From Xanthobacteraceae bacterium (GTDB lineage: Bacteria > Pseudomonadota > Alphaproteobacteria > Rhizobiales > Xanthobacteraceae), in NCBI GenBank assembly GCA_028282095.1, contig JANQIP010000271.1, positions 1 through 43,327 of the forward strand: a stretch of DNA of 43,327 nt, given 5' to 3'. A program made the translations under genes and the position numbers. The notes beneath the pieces were generated by a model, which worked only from the letters and a program-made list of their open reading frames with translations, did not search any database and had not been told where the DNA came from. The first letter of the stretch is position 1. Every line of letters starts with the position of its first letter. Positions 16,505 through 24,274 of this stretch are shown piece after piece.

Positions 16505-17510
16505 CCTCTAAGACCGCGCGCGAGAGGCGATCCCACGCCTGTTCGTCGCCCGGAAGGCCAAAGCGCAGCCAGCTTGGATGATCGGCAAAGCGGCGCACCA
16601 GAATGCCGGCACGACCGAGCGCATCGAACAACATCGGCGCAGCCGGCGTTTGCACAAGACGAAAAAGCGTCGTGCCGCCGAGGACATGCAACCCTGCACC
16701 GGCGAGCAATTCGTCCAGCCGCCGCGCGGCTTTTTCGAGCAAGCTGCGCGTCGCCGAAATCCAGGCGCGGTCGGAGAGCGCGGCGCCGCCGATCACGAGC
16801 GCCGGCCCCGACACCGCCCATGGTCCGAGCGTTGCGCGCAACCGCGCGGCGAGGTCCGGCGCGGCGAGCGCAAAGCCGAGCCGCAGCCCGGCAAGTCCAA
16901 AAAACTTGCCGAACGAGCGCAGCACCACGATGTTGCCGCGCTCGACCTCGCCCGTAAGGCTCGCCTCAGGCGGGCCGACATCCATAAAAGCCTCATCGAC
17001 CACGAGCAGTCCGTTCCGGCGGCGCAAGTCCTCTGCGAGCGCGAGCAGTTCTTCTTTGCCGAGAATCCGCCCGTCGGGATTGTTCGGATTGACCACGACG
17101 ACAAGATCGGCCGCGCCGAGTTCCTCGACCTGCGCGGTCTCGGTCACGCGATAGCCGGCAAGCGCGGCCGTGCGGGCGTGTTCGTTATAGGTCGGGCTGA
17201 GGATCGCAGCGCGGCCCGAGGGCGCGAACGCGGCGACCAGCGCCAGCAGGATCTGCGTTCCCGGCGCCGGCACGACGCAAGCCGGCGAAGGCGCGCCATA
17301 GGCCTTGGCCGCGGCGACCGCGAGTTGGTCGAGCGCATCGCCTTGCGGCAGGCGCTCGAACGACGCAGGCGCAAGCAGCGGAAGCGGATAGGAATAAGGA
17401 TTGATTCCGGTCGACAGGTCGATGAAAGGTTCGGGCGCATCCGGAAACTGGAGCCGCGCCGCGGTGAGATCGCCGCCATGCTCAAGCGGCTCGATCCTTT
17501 GAGTGACCAT
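16479..17510 (-). CDS. cobD: Threonine-phosphate decarboxylase (CobD; called CobC in Pseudomonas nomenclature)
   Basis: A 343-residue PLP enzyme of the aminotransferase class I/II fold that makes (R)-1-amino-2-propanol phosphate, the linker between corrin ring and lower ligand in cobalamin. The N-terminal EHGGDL...[14 protein letters not shown] block is characteristic. The substrate-phosphate and PLP contacts include [10 protein letters not shown] and the Schiff-base lysine in [16 protein letters not shown]. The start MVTQ (17508-17510) is fixed because EHGG follows at once, with GAAGGAC just before the ATG. It shares CATG with the divergent cbiB start, so the pair is head to head with no spacer. 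The 3' end overlaps mutS by 26 bases. The name differs between naming systems, but the reaction is secure. Confidence 0.92.
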   Translation of the reverse strand: MVTQRIEPLEHGGDLTAARLQFPDAPEPFIDLSTGINPYSYPLPLLAPASFERLPQGDALDQLAVAAAKAYGAPSPACVVPAPGTQILLALVAAFAPSGRAAILSPTYNEHARTAALAGYRVTETAQVEELGAADLVVVVNPNNPDGRILGKEELLALAEDLRRRNGLLVVDEAFMDVGPPEASLTGEVERGNIVVLRSFGKFFGLAGLRLGFALAAPDLAARLRATLGPWAVSGPALVIGGAALSDRAWISATRSLLEKAARRLDELLAGAGLHVLGGTTLFRLVQTPAAPMLFDALGRAGILVRRFADHPSWLRFGLPGDEQAWDRLSRAVLEARISSPSA

Positions 17511-18615
17511 GTCCTTCGGGCTTGCCCTGCTTGCTGTCGCGATCGAGCTGCTGGTCGGTTACCCGGATCGGCTGCTTCGTGCAATCGGACATCCGGTGGT
17601 CTGGATCGGCCATTTGATCAGCCTGCTCGACCGCGCGCTCAACGCTGACATCGGAAAAGACTCCAAAACGCCTGTCTTCGTGCAGCCCCCTCCCCAACCC
17701 TCCCCCAGCCCAAGTCGGGTGTTCCCGACTTGGGCTGGGGGAGGGAGTCGAGCGGAGCGAGACGGGAGGGGGCGCACGCAACACACGTGGCAAGAATTCC
17801 TGCGGCCCCGCATTCCGGGGATTTTTGCACTCCTCATCCTTCTAGCGGTCGTCGGTGCGATTGCACTTTTCCTGGAACGCGCGCTGCTTGCCATTCCGTT
17901 CGGCATCATTGGCCTTGCACTGATCGCGAGCAGCCTGATCGCCCAGCGCAGCCTGCACGACCATGTCGCGCGCGTTGCTACCGCCCTTGAAACGGGCGGC
18001 GTTCCGGCCGGGCGTGAGGCCGTGTCGCATATTGTCGGTCGCGAGACTCGCACGCTCGACGAAGCGGGCGTTGCCCGCGCCGCGATCGAAAGCCTTGCCG
18101 AGAATTTTTCTGACGGGGTCGTCGCGCCGGTTTTTTGGCTCGCTGTCGGCGGGCTGCCCGGCGCGGCGCTCTACAAGGCGATCAATACGGCCGATAGCAT
18201 GATCGGCCACCAGACACCGCGTTATGACAAGTTCGGCTGGGCGTCGGCGCGGCTCGACGACCTTGCCAACCTGCCGGCCTCGCGCCTGTCGGGGCTGCTG
18301 ATCGTTGCGGCCGCCGCCGTAACCCCCGGAGCGTCGGCCGCCCAAGCTTGGCGGACGCTACGGCGCGATGCGTCGAGCCACAACTCTCCCAATGCCGGCT
18401 ATCCCGAGGCGGCATTGGCGGGGGCGCTCGGGCTGAAGCTCGCAGGCCCCCGTGTCTATGACGGCGTTATGATCGACGATGTCTTCATGGGCGATGGCCG
18501 GCGGGAGATGACCGCCGCCGACATTCGCGCCGCGCTCACGCTCTACCACCGCGCCGACGCGTTTCTGATCGCCCTGCTTGCCGCTGCCTTTGCGCTGCTC
18601 ATCGCGATAGGCTGA
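17509..18615 (+). CDS. cbiB: Adenosylcobinamide-phosphate synthase CbiB with an in-frame repeat insertion
   Basis: A 368-residue inner-membrane enzyme that attaches aminopropanol phosphate to adenosylcobyric acid. Family marks are [20 protein letters not shown] (residues 18-37), [30 protein letters not shown] and [11 protein letters not shown], plus four or five hydrophobic helices. Usual length is about 310-325 residues. Here residues of about 51-97, rich in Pro/Gly/Arg/Ser ([20 protein letters not shown]), are encoded by a palindromic repeat of an intergenic family and lie between the first amphipathic region and the next membrane helix. Reading frame and all downstream motifs are kept. The start ATG (17509) shares CATG with the divergent cobD start; a GTG two codons earlier is possible. 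The 3' end overlaps convergent cobQ by 17 bases. Confidence 0.92.
   Translation: MSFGLALLAVAIELLVGYPDRLLRAIGHPVVWIGHLISLLDRALNADIGKDSKTPVFVQPPPQPSPSPSRVFPTWAGGGSRAERDGRGRTQHTWQEFLRPRIPGIFALLILLAVVGAIALFLERALLAIPFGIIGLALIASSLIAQRSLHDHVARVATALETGGVPAGREAVSHIVGRETRTLDEAGVARAAIESLAENFSDGVVAPVFWLAVGGLPGAALYKAINTADSMIGHQTPRYDKFGWASARLDDLANLPASRLSGLLIVAAAAVTPGASAAQAWRTLRRDASSHNSPNAGYPEAALAGALGLKLAGPRVYDGVMIDDVFMGDGRREMTAADIRAALTLYHRADAFLIALLAAAFALLIAIG
17685..17773 (+). repeat. Repeat family D element inserted in frame in cbiB
   Basis: An 89-base element bounded by GCCCCCTCC (17685-17693) and GGAGGGGGC (17765-17773). Its core is a perfect 19-base stem (17701-17719 with 17724-17742) around the loop TGTT. 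The left half matches the intergenic copy at 13381-13423 at 42 of 43 bases. Its CCCCCTCCCCAACCCTCCCC start also appears in the spacer at 20103-20123, and in a variant form near 39561. Confidence 0.9.
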
Positions 18616-20059
18616 GCAGCCGGTCGAGATCGACATATCGGACGAGATGGTCGGCTAGCTTGTCGAGCGTTGCCTCGACCTGCGCCTCGTAAGCGATGGT
18701 GGCACCGCCTGCCGCAAAGCGCGCAAGCCAGGCCGTGCGCTGGTGGTCATCGGCAAACAGGCCATGGACATAAGTCCCGACCGCCCTTCCGTCGGCGGAG
18801 ACCGCGCCTTCAGGCGTCCCGTCGGCGAGCCGCCCAAAGGGACGTGCCCGATCCGGTCCCACGGTCGTGCCCATATGCATCTCATAGCCGGTGAAAGGCT
18901 CGCCGGAAAAGCTGGTCCCGGTCACCAGTTCCAAGCGTTTTTCACCGGATAGCGTGGTCTCGACGTCGATCAGGCCGAGGCCTTCGCAGCTCCCCGCCGG
19001 CCCTTCGACGCCGCCCGGATCGCGGATGACGCGGCCGAGCATCTGATAGCCGCCGCACAGGCCGAGCACCATGCCGCCGCGACGCATATGCGCGGCAATG
19101 TCGACATCGAATCCCCATTCGCGCAGCATGATCAGGTCGGCGATGGTCGCCTTCGAACCCGGCAGGATGATGAGATCGGCATCGCCCGGCAGCGCCGCGC
19201 CCTTGCGCACACGCACGAGATCGACCGCGGGCTCCGCTTCGAGCGGATCGAGATCGTCGAAATTGGCGATATGCGGCAGGAGCGGAACTGCTATGCGCAT
19301 CCGCGCCTGCAGCTTCGCATCCAGGACCTGGTCGAGCGGCAGCGCATCCTCCGCCGGCAGGAGCCGGGCATCGCGAAAAAAGGGAATGAGTCCCAGCGCC
19401 TCCCATCCGGTCAAGCGCGCGATCGCCACCATGCCGTCGTCGAACAAAGCAGGGTCGCCACGGAACTTGTTGATGAGAAAACCACAGATCAGCGCCGCAT
19501 CGGCTTGGTCGATCACCGCCTTCGTGCCGACGACGCTCGCAATCACCCCGCCGCGGTCGATATCGCCGATTAGCACGACCGGCACGCCGGCCGCACGCGC
19601 GAAACCCATATTGGCGATGTCGTTGGCGCGCAGATTGATCTCCGCGGGGCTGCCGGCACCCTCGACCAGCACGAGATCGGCCTCGGCCTTGAGCTCCGCA
19701 AAGCTCGCGAGCACGGCCGGCATGAGGTCGGGCTTGACCTTCTGGTAATCGGCGGCCTTGGCCGTGCCGCGGACGCGGCCCTGCACGACGATCTGGGCAC
19801 CGATCTCGCTTTGCGGCTTGAGCAGCACCGGATTCATATGAACGCTCGGCGGCACACGCGAGGCGCGCGCCTGCAGCGCCTGGGCGCGGCCGATCTCGCC
19901 GCCGTCGACGGTGACGGCGGCATTGTTGGACATGTTCTGCGGCTTGAAGGGGCGCACCTTGACCCCGCGATTGGCAAAGGCGCGCGCAAGGCCGGCGACG
20001 ATCAGCGACTTGCCGACATCGGAGCCGGTTCCCTGAAACATGAGGGCACGCGCGGTCAC
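18599..20059 (-). CDS. cobQ: Cobyric acid synthase CobQ
   Basis: A 486-residue amidotransferase that amidates side chains b, d, e and g of adenosylcobyrinic acid a,c-diamide. The N-terminal dethiobiotin-synthetase-like domain has the P-loop GTGSDVGKS (about residues 10-18) and [13 protein letters not shown]. The C-terminal class I glutaminase-like domain has the nucleophile cysteine in [10 protein letters not shown] and the histidine in YVHGLFADD. Length and motifs are complete. The ATG at 20057-20059 is a normal family start. It follows cobO on the same strand across a 145-base spacer with a hairpin repeat, so both probably belong to the riboswitch-controlled unit. Its 3' end overlaps convergent cbiB by 17 bases. 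Confidence 0.95.
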   Translation of the reverse strand: MTARALMFQGTGSDVGKSLIVAGLARAFANRGVKVRPFKPQNMSNNAAVTVDGGEIGRAQALQARASRVPPSVHMNPVLLKPQSEIGAQIVVQGRVRGTAKAADYQKVKPDLMPAVLASFAELKAEADLVLVEGAGSPAEINLRANDIANMGFARAAGVPVVLIGDIDRGGVIASVVGTKAVIDQADAALICGFLINKFRGDPALFDDGMVAIARLTGWEALGLIPFFRDARLLPAEDALPLDQVLDAKLQARMRIAVPLLPHIANFDDLDPLEAEPAVDLVRVRKGAALPGDADLIILPGSKATIADLIMLREWGFDVDIAAHMRRGGMVLGLCGGYQMLGRVIRDPGGVEGPAGSCEGLGLIDVETTLSGEKRLELVTGTSFSGEPFTGYEMHMGTTVGPDRARPFGRLADGTPEGAVSADGRAVGTYVHGLFADDHQRTAWLARFAAGGATIAYEAQVEATLDKLADHLVRYVDLDRLLSLSR

Positions 20060-20098
20060 TTCAGGTGCCTTGGTTTAAAGGAGAAGCCCTGTAGCGGA

Positions 20099-20147
20099 AG
20101 GGGCCCCCTCCCCAACCCTCCCCCGCAAGCGGGGGAGGGAGAAAGAG
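20099..20147 (+). repeat. Repeat element F between cobQ and cobO
   Basis: GCCCCCTCCCCAACCCTCCC start followed by a perfect 11-base stem CCCTCCCCCGC - AA - GCGGGGGAGGG (20116-20139). It shares its left half with the element inside cbiB. It lies within the presumed cobO-cobQ transcript. Confidence 0.8.
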
Positions 20148-20204
20148 CCTCTGCCGCGACAAAGCTCGTCACCGAACTGATCCGATGGAAACGGTGGAGG
20201 ACCA

Positions 20205-20822
20205 TCAGAATTCGATGCCGGGCTGCGCTTTCACGCCGGCGGCGAAATGGTGCTTCACCACGGCCATCTCGGTGACGAGGTCGGCCGCTGCGATCAAGTC
20301 CGGCTTGGCGTTGCGGCCAGTGACGACGACGTGCAAGCCCTCCCGCCGCGCACTGAGCGCCGCGATCACCTGCGCAAGGTCGAGATAGTCGTATCGCAGC
20401 ACGACGTTTAACTCGTCGAGAATCACCAGGTCCAAATTGGGATCGGCCATCAACTCCTGCGCCTTGCCCCAGGCGCGTTCGGCGGCGGCGATGTCGCGCT
20501 TCAGGTCCTGGGTTTCCCAGGTGAAACCCTCGCCCATCGTGTGCCACGATACCTGGTCGGCGAACTTCTCCAGCGCGTCGCGTTCAGCCGTATGCCACGC
20601 GCCCTTGATGAACTGCACGACCCCGACGCGCTGGCCGCGCCCGAGCATGCGCAGCGCGAGGCCGAAGGCGGCCGTAGTCTTGCCCTTGCCGGCCCCGGTA
20701 TGGACGATGAGCAGCCCCTTCTCCTCGCGCTTGTCCGCGACTTCGGCGTCCTGAACCGACTTGCGCTTTCCCATCTTGGCGCGGTGGCGTTCGGCTTGGG
20801 CCTCGTCGACATCTTTGCTCAT
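20205..20822 (-). CDS. cobO: Cob(I)yrinic acid a,c-diamide adenosyltransferase CobO
   Basis: A 205-residue ATP:corrinoid adenosyltransferase of the CobA/CobO/BtuR family. It transfers the 5'-deoxyadenosyl group from ATP to the reduced cobalt. It has a P-loop HTGAGKGKTTAAFGLALR near residues 40-57, GVVQFIKGAW, FTWETQDLKRD and the Walker B-like LVILDELN. The start MSKDVDEAQAERH (20820-20822) has GAAGGGAAGG about ten bases upstream. The frame stays open further upstream to 21137, but that part reads through a family A repeat and is not family-like. It is the first recognisable gene downstream of the cobalamin riboswitch, about 400 bases away. Confidence 0.95.
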   Translation of the reverse strand: MSKDVDEAQAERHRAKMGKRKSVQDAEVADKREEKGLLIVHTGAGKGKTTAAFGLALRMLGRGQRVGVVQFIKGAWHTAERDALEKFADQVSWHTMGEGFTWETQDLKRDIAAAERAWGKAQELMADPNLDLVILDELNVVLRYDYLDLAQVIAALSARREGLHVVVTGRNAKPDLIAAADLVTEMAVVKHHFAAGVKAQPGIEF

Positions 20823-20842
20823 CGTCGTTGCCTTCCCTTCAC

Positions 20843-20965
20843 CTAGTGTTCCGACTCTGACCGCCCGATCCCGGACCGTCAGCCCGGAACACCAGCTAGT
20901 TCGATGCTCTGTGATGCGGAACCAACACAATGAGACGAGCCCAAGCGTTGGTGCCGCATCACTAG
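20843..20965 (+). repeat. Repeat family A, copy 3 (between riboswitch and cobO)
   Basis: Complete copy from CTAGTGTTCC to CATCACTAG. It lies 20 bases before the cobO start, inside the presumed leader of the cobO-cobQ transcript, where its two strong hairpins would be transcribed. Confidence 0.85.
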
Positions 20966-21224
20966 CGCCGAAGCTCCCGTCGAAGCCTCGGAGAACGATC
21001 CGGTGGGCACCAAATCGGGGGCCATCACCGCAACGACGAAACCGTGTGGGAGAGCGTGCGGCGCGTCGGTCGCAAGACCGGTCGGTTGTGGCGTGCCGCG
21101 CATGCGGGGAGCAAAGCGCGTATAGCGAGCGGCACATCAGAAGCGAGCGCCGCGGCAGACACCGTATTGTCGTGAGCCATTGCCTGTTCCCGTTTGCCCT
21201 CCATCCCGAGGGCGTCCCGTAGCA

Positions 21225-21410
21225 CCGATCGCCGGCAGGTCTCCTGGCTTGCGGGTCACCGCCCTCCTCGGCCTTCCCGGAGCGTCCAAGGCTCCAGTGG
21301 CATATCGAGGCGGGCTAACCGCTCACAGTTGCGGGGGCAGCCGCGGCTTCGGGCGACCCCTCACCGCGTTCCCTCTTGCGTCCCGCCACGGCGGGAACCG
21401 AACGATGTGC
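21225..21410 (-). ncRNA. Cobalamin riboswitch
   Basis: On the minus strand the sequence contains the B12 box ATGCCACTGG (21303-21294) and the conserved 3' part CAAGCCAGGAGACCTGCCGG (21250-21231), with GCCCCCGCAACTGTGAGCGG upstream, all hallmarks of the adenosylcobalamin riboswitch. The direction points to cobO and cobQ. About 400 bases lie between the aptamer and cobO, containing a small open frame and a family A repeat, so the expression platform is not evident. Boundaries are approximate. Confidence 0.92.
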
Positions 21411-21562
21411 TGACTATAATGGCAACCCGACCGGCCGCAAGCGGGCGCGCTCAGCCACGCGATTTCTCTTCAGAATCGCAGCCATTGCCGTCGGAACCGA
21501 CCCGAAGTGTTTGGTCTAAAGACGATCCGTGCGGTCTTACCAAGAATCGGGGCGCACGTTGG

Positions 21563-21637
21563 TGGTGGGCGCGACAGGGATCGAACCTGTGACCCCTACC
21601 ATGTCAAGGTAGTGCTCTTCCGCTGAGCTACGCGCCC
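21563..21637 (-). tRNA. tRNA-Val (anticodon GAC)
   Basis: A full cloverleaf can be read on the minus strand: acceptor GGGCGCG / CGCGCCC, D-arm GCTCAGCGGAAGAGC, anticodon arm CTACC-TTGACAT-GGTAG with anticodon GAC (complement at 21603-21605), and T-arm ACAGGTTCGATCCCTGT. The CCA end is encoded (TGG at 21563-21565 on the plus strand). Total 75 bases. No partial duplicate suggesting an integrated element is seen beside it. Confidence 0.97.
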
Positions 21638-21933
21638 GCAACGCTGGAGCATTTTCTAGCAAGGCCCGCCGAGGGACCTGATCCGGACGAACACCGGCTT
21701 ACCATGAAAAATGCGGCCGCGAAGGCAGGTTAGAGGAATTCCGATTCACTGTACCGGACTTCGTGAGTACGATCCTATATCGGCTGGGTGAAGCACCGCA
21801 AGCGGGCGGATGGGTCGATCGTGAATCGCAGGAGAATTGGATTGCCCGCCTGTTCCCAATCACCAGAGCCGAGACGATGACGCTGCGGACCGGAGCGAGT
21901 CGGAATGGGGTCGAAAAGCACGGCCGAACGCAC

Positions 21934-22296
21934 TCAAGCGGCCGCCAGCATCTTGTGCACTTCGGTAACCAGCTCACGCAGATGGAACGGCTTGGACAGA
22001 ACCTTGGCGTGTTTGGGCGCCGCCGAGTCCGGATTAAGCGCAACCGCCGCAAAGCCGGTAATGAACATGATCCGAATGTCAGGATCGAGTTCGGAGGCGC
22101 GGCGCGCCAACTCGATGCCGTCCATCTCGGGCATGACAATGTCGGTGAGCAGAAGCTGGAACGGCTCTTCCCGCAATCGGTGATAGGCGGACAGGCCGTT
22201 GTCGTAAGATCTGACCTCGTAACCCGCGGCCTGCAGCGCTTTCACCAGAAACCGCCGCATATCGTTGTCATCTTCAGCCAAGAGAATTTTGCACAT
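21934..22296 (-). CDS. cpdR: Single-domain response regulator CpdR
   Basis: A 120-residue receiver-only protein. In Caulobacter and rhizobia CpdR, when unphosphorylated, primes the ClpXP protease for cell-cycle proteolysis and is itself phosphorylated through the CckA-ChpT relay. The acidic pocket is AEDD (Asp9, Asp10), the phosphoacceptor is Asp52 in TDIVMPEMDG, the switch Thr80 lies in MFITGFAAVAL, and Lys102 in LSKPFHL. The blocks ELARRASELDP and FITGFAAVAL are typical of CpdR. The C-terminus ends LAAA, a hydrophobic end like that of other CpdR proteins. It is divergent from the N-formylglutamate amidohydrolase gene, and the order cpdR - amidohydrolase - sRNA - hisN matches the Sinorhizobium arrangement as I recall it. 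Confidence 0.92.
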   Translation of the reverse strand: MCKILLAEDDNDMRRFLVKALQAAGYEVRSYDNGLSAYHRLREEPFQLLLTDIVMPEMDGIELARRASELDPDIRIMFITGFAAVALNPDSAAPKHAKVLSKPFHLRELVTEVHKMLAAA

Positions 22297-22518
22297 CTGA
22301 CGCTACCGACTGAACGACCACACGCTGGCAGCCGCTCGCCGTGCTGCCACCCACCCATAATTCAGGATTCCATAAGCCGGATTCCTGGTAAACAGCGAGT
22401 GAAGCAATCGCCGATCTTGGCAGAAAGCCTTTCCTGTCCGACAATGAGTCCCTCCAAGCGTGTCCGGACGGCAACGCCCCACAGGATTCATGGCCCATAA
22501 AAGGATAACCCGCTGCCC

Positions 22519-23406
22519 ATGACCGATTTGTGTGACGCGTTCGACCCACCGTTCGACATATTGGAGCCGGTCGATTGGCGGGGGCCGATCGTATTCAACT
22601 CGCCGCACAGCGGTCACATCTATCCGCGCGCGTTTCTTGAGGCGACCCGGCTCGACCTTGCGACGCTGCGCCGTTCGGAGGATTCCTTCGTCGACGAGTT
22701 GTTCGCGGGCGTGGTCGAGCACGGCCATCCGCTCATGCGCGCGCATTTCCCGCGCTGCTTCGTCGACGTGAACCGGGAGCCCTATGAGCTCGACCCGCGC
22801 ATGTTCGACGGGCGGCTTCCGTCCTATGCCAACACCCGCTCGATGCGGGTGGCCGGCGGCTTGGGAACGGTCGCGCGGGTGGTGGGCGACGCGCAGGAAA
22901 TCTACGACGGCCGCATTCCGATCGACGACGCGCTGCAGCGCATCGAGTACTTGTACAAGCCCTATCATCGCTCGCTGCGCCGGCTGCTGGCCCGGATGCA
23001 GCGCGAGTTCGGCTGCGCCGTTCTCGTCGACTGCCACTCGATGCCGTCGAGCGCCGGACCCAGGGATGAACGGACGCGCCCCGACGTCGTTCTCGGCGAC
23101 CGCTATGGCACGAGTTGCTTTTCGATCATCTCGGAAACGATCGAGGCGACGCTGCGTAGCCTCGGCTATTCGGTGAGCCGCAACAAGCCCTATGCGGGGG
23201 GCTTCATCACCGAGCACTATGGCAATCCGGCGAGCGGCCTGCACTCGGTCCAGTTCGAGGTCAATCGCGCGCTCTATATGGATGAGCGCCGCCTGCTGCC
23301 TGCCCGCACCTTCTCCCAGGTCGCCGCCGATCTTGAGATCATTGCGGATCGGCTTGCTGCGATCCCCTGGGAAGACCTGCGCCCCTGTCGGGCTGCAGCG
23401 GAATGA
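22519..23406 (+). CDS. N-formylglutamate amidohydrolase family protein
   Basis: A 295-residue zinc-dependent hydrolase family member. Characterised members (HutG/HutF pathway) hydrolyse N-formyl-L-glutamate to formate and glutamate in histidine degradation. Conserved blocks are IVFNSPHSGHIYP (residues 24-36), RSEDSFVDELF, DVNREPYELD and the metal-binding VLVDCHSMPS. No other hut gene is adjacent; the gene sits at the conserved cpdR / mmgR locus of Hyphomicrobiales, so a role outside histidine breakdown is possible. The ATG at 22519 gives a normal N-terminus. The gene ends just before a family B repeat. Confidence 0.9.
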   Translation: MTDLCDAFDPPFDILEPVDWRGPIVFNSPHSGHIYPRAFLEATRLDLATLRRSEDSFVDELFAGVVEHGHPLMRAHFPRCFVDVNREPYELDPRMFDGRLPSYANTRSMRVAGGLGTVARVVGDAQEIYDGRIPIDDALQRIEYLYKPYHRSLRRLLARMQREFGCAVLVDCHSMPSSAGPRDERTRPDVVLGDRYGTSCFSIISETIEATLRSLGYSVSRNKPYAGGFITEHYGNPASGLHSVQFEVNRALYMDERRLLPARTFSQVAADLEIIADRLAAIPWEDLRPCRAAAE

Positions 23407-23412
23407 GCAGCT

Positions 23413-23514
23413 AGAGCGCGACGGCTTCTCCTTGAATCAGTCGCGTTCCCTTTCTCAATGTCTTGTCGCATGATCTTCTCCGAAAAGTCCGCCAGCTTTT
23501 CGGGATCATGCTCT
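23413..23514 (-). repeat. Repeat family B, copy 7
   Basis: Inverted complete copy: tail hairpin (AGAGCGCGACGG...), TTTCTCAATGTCTTGTCGC linker, then GCATGATCTTCTCCGAAAAG...CTTTTCGGGATCATGC. It lies directly after the amidohydrolase gene. Confidence 0.85.
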
Positions 23515-23597
23515 ATCGCCGTCCAGTTCACCGAGTCTCATTCGCATAGCCCAACCGGAAGGTTGGTGTTCAGGCGAATGCGCGCGATGGTGTACGC

Positions 23598-23630
23598 AAA
23601 AAAAGAGGCCGCCAGCGCGTGCCAGCGGCC
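23598..23630 (-). terminator. Rho-independent terminator of the MmgR-type RNA
   Basis: On the minus strand GGCCGCTGGC - ACGC - GCTGGCGGCC (ten pairs, two of them G-T wobbles), followed by TC and seven T residues (23604-23598). Confidence 0.9.
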
Positions 23631-23693
23631 CAAGTCTAGGGAGGAAACGCCCAAGGAGGGCGGCGGTATCACGACTGTTCGCGATACCGCACT
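23598..23693 (-). ncRNA. mmgR: MmgR / alpha-r8 family small RNA (Rfam suhB family)
   Basis: A predicted RNA of about 96 nt with three stems. They are a 5' hairpin (GCGGTATC / GATACCGC), a small GCCC-TCCTT-GGGC hairpin, and a Rho-independent terminator. Between the last two lies TTTCCTCCCT, the unpaired ten-base motif that I recall as conserved in the alpha-r8/MmgR family. In Sinorhizobium meliloti mmgR lies between an N-formylglutamate amidohydrolase gene and an inositol-monophosphatase-family gene, as here. MmgR limits polyhydroxybutyrate accumulation there. The 5' end is estimated from the promoter. Confidence 0.85.
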
Positions 23694-23698
23694 GCGGC

Positions 23699-23727
23699 AA
23701 TATGCGGGCGCGCCGCACAAAATGCAA
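23699..23727 (-). promoter_or_regulatory. Promoter of the MmgR-type RNA
   Basis: Minus-strand TTGCAT (23727-23722) and CATATT (23704-23699) separated by 17 bases, placed so that transcription would begin about six bases later at the foot of the first stem. The spacing is ideal for a housekeeping sigma factor. Pattern match only. Confidence 0.5.
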
Positions 23728-24274
23728 TAGAGCCAGGGCATGGCTGCCCTGCTCTGGGGGTAACCCTCGTGCCATTAAGGATAAGGAAAAGCACATAGCG
23801 GACAGGCCCAAAATGGCTTTTTTCAAAGAACGAAGCGTTCACCATAAACCTATAGGATATAAAGAAAATCGATCGATATCCGGGGGCTCGCAAGAAGCCC
23901 GCCAATGGGGTGGAACGGCCGGTCGCCGCATAGCCCGCGATCTGCGACACGACGCCGCCCCTACCCCTTTCGGGGCTCCGGAGGCCTCAAAAAAAATAAC
24001 GTCACGCCATAAGCGATAAGCGCCGTGATGGATGACGGCCGGCCGCGATGGGGCCGGAGGAATCCCACGCTGCCATTGGTCCTCATCCTGGGAAGCCGGC
24101 CGGAGGTCGGCGTTTCGAAAAACACAGAGGCCGTACGGTTTAATGTCGCCAACGCACGAGCCGGCGAGCATAGTCTTACAATCGGTACCCACCCCCACCG
24201 GCAAGTCTCGCCGGAAATCGCTCCATTGATAAAGACACGCAAGGCGCCATGACGATACGAAAAGGACGACGTCC
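23728..24274. other. Spacer upstream of hisN without a recognised feature
   Basis: About 550 bases of mixed composition with several A-runs (23817-23825, 23991-23998). No credible gene on either strand, no family A-D repeat. It should contain the hisN promoter. Confidence 0.4.

Noticed and set aside
20823..21137. An extension of cobO by about 105 codons
   Set aside because: The extension is the translation of a family A repeat and flanking spacer; the ATG at 20820-20822 has a ribosome binding site and the family start.
21025..21225. A 66-codon frame behind the cobalamin riboswitch as a real gene
   Set aside because: It is in a suggestive place, but the sequence has no recognisable motif (no His-rich CbtB signature) and the start lacks good spacing to a ribosome binding site. 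It is kept only as a possible remnant under findings.
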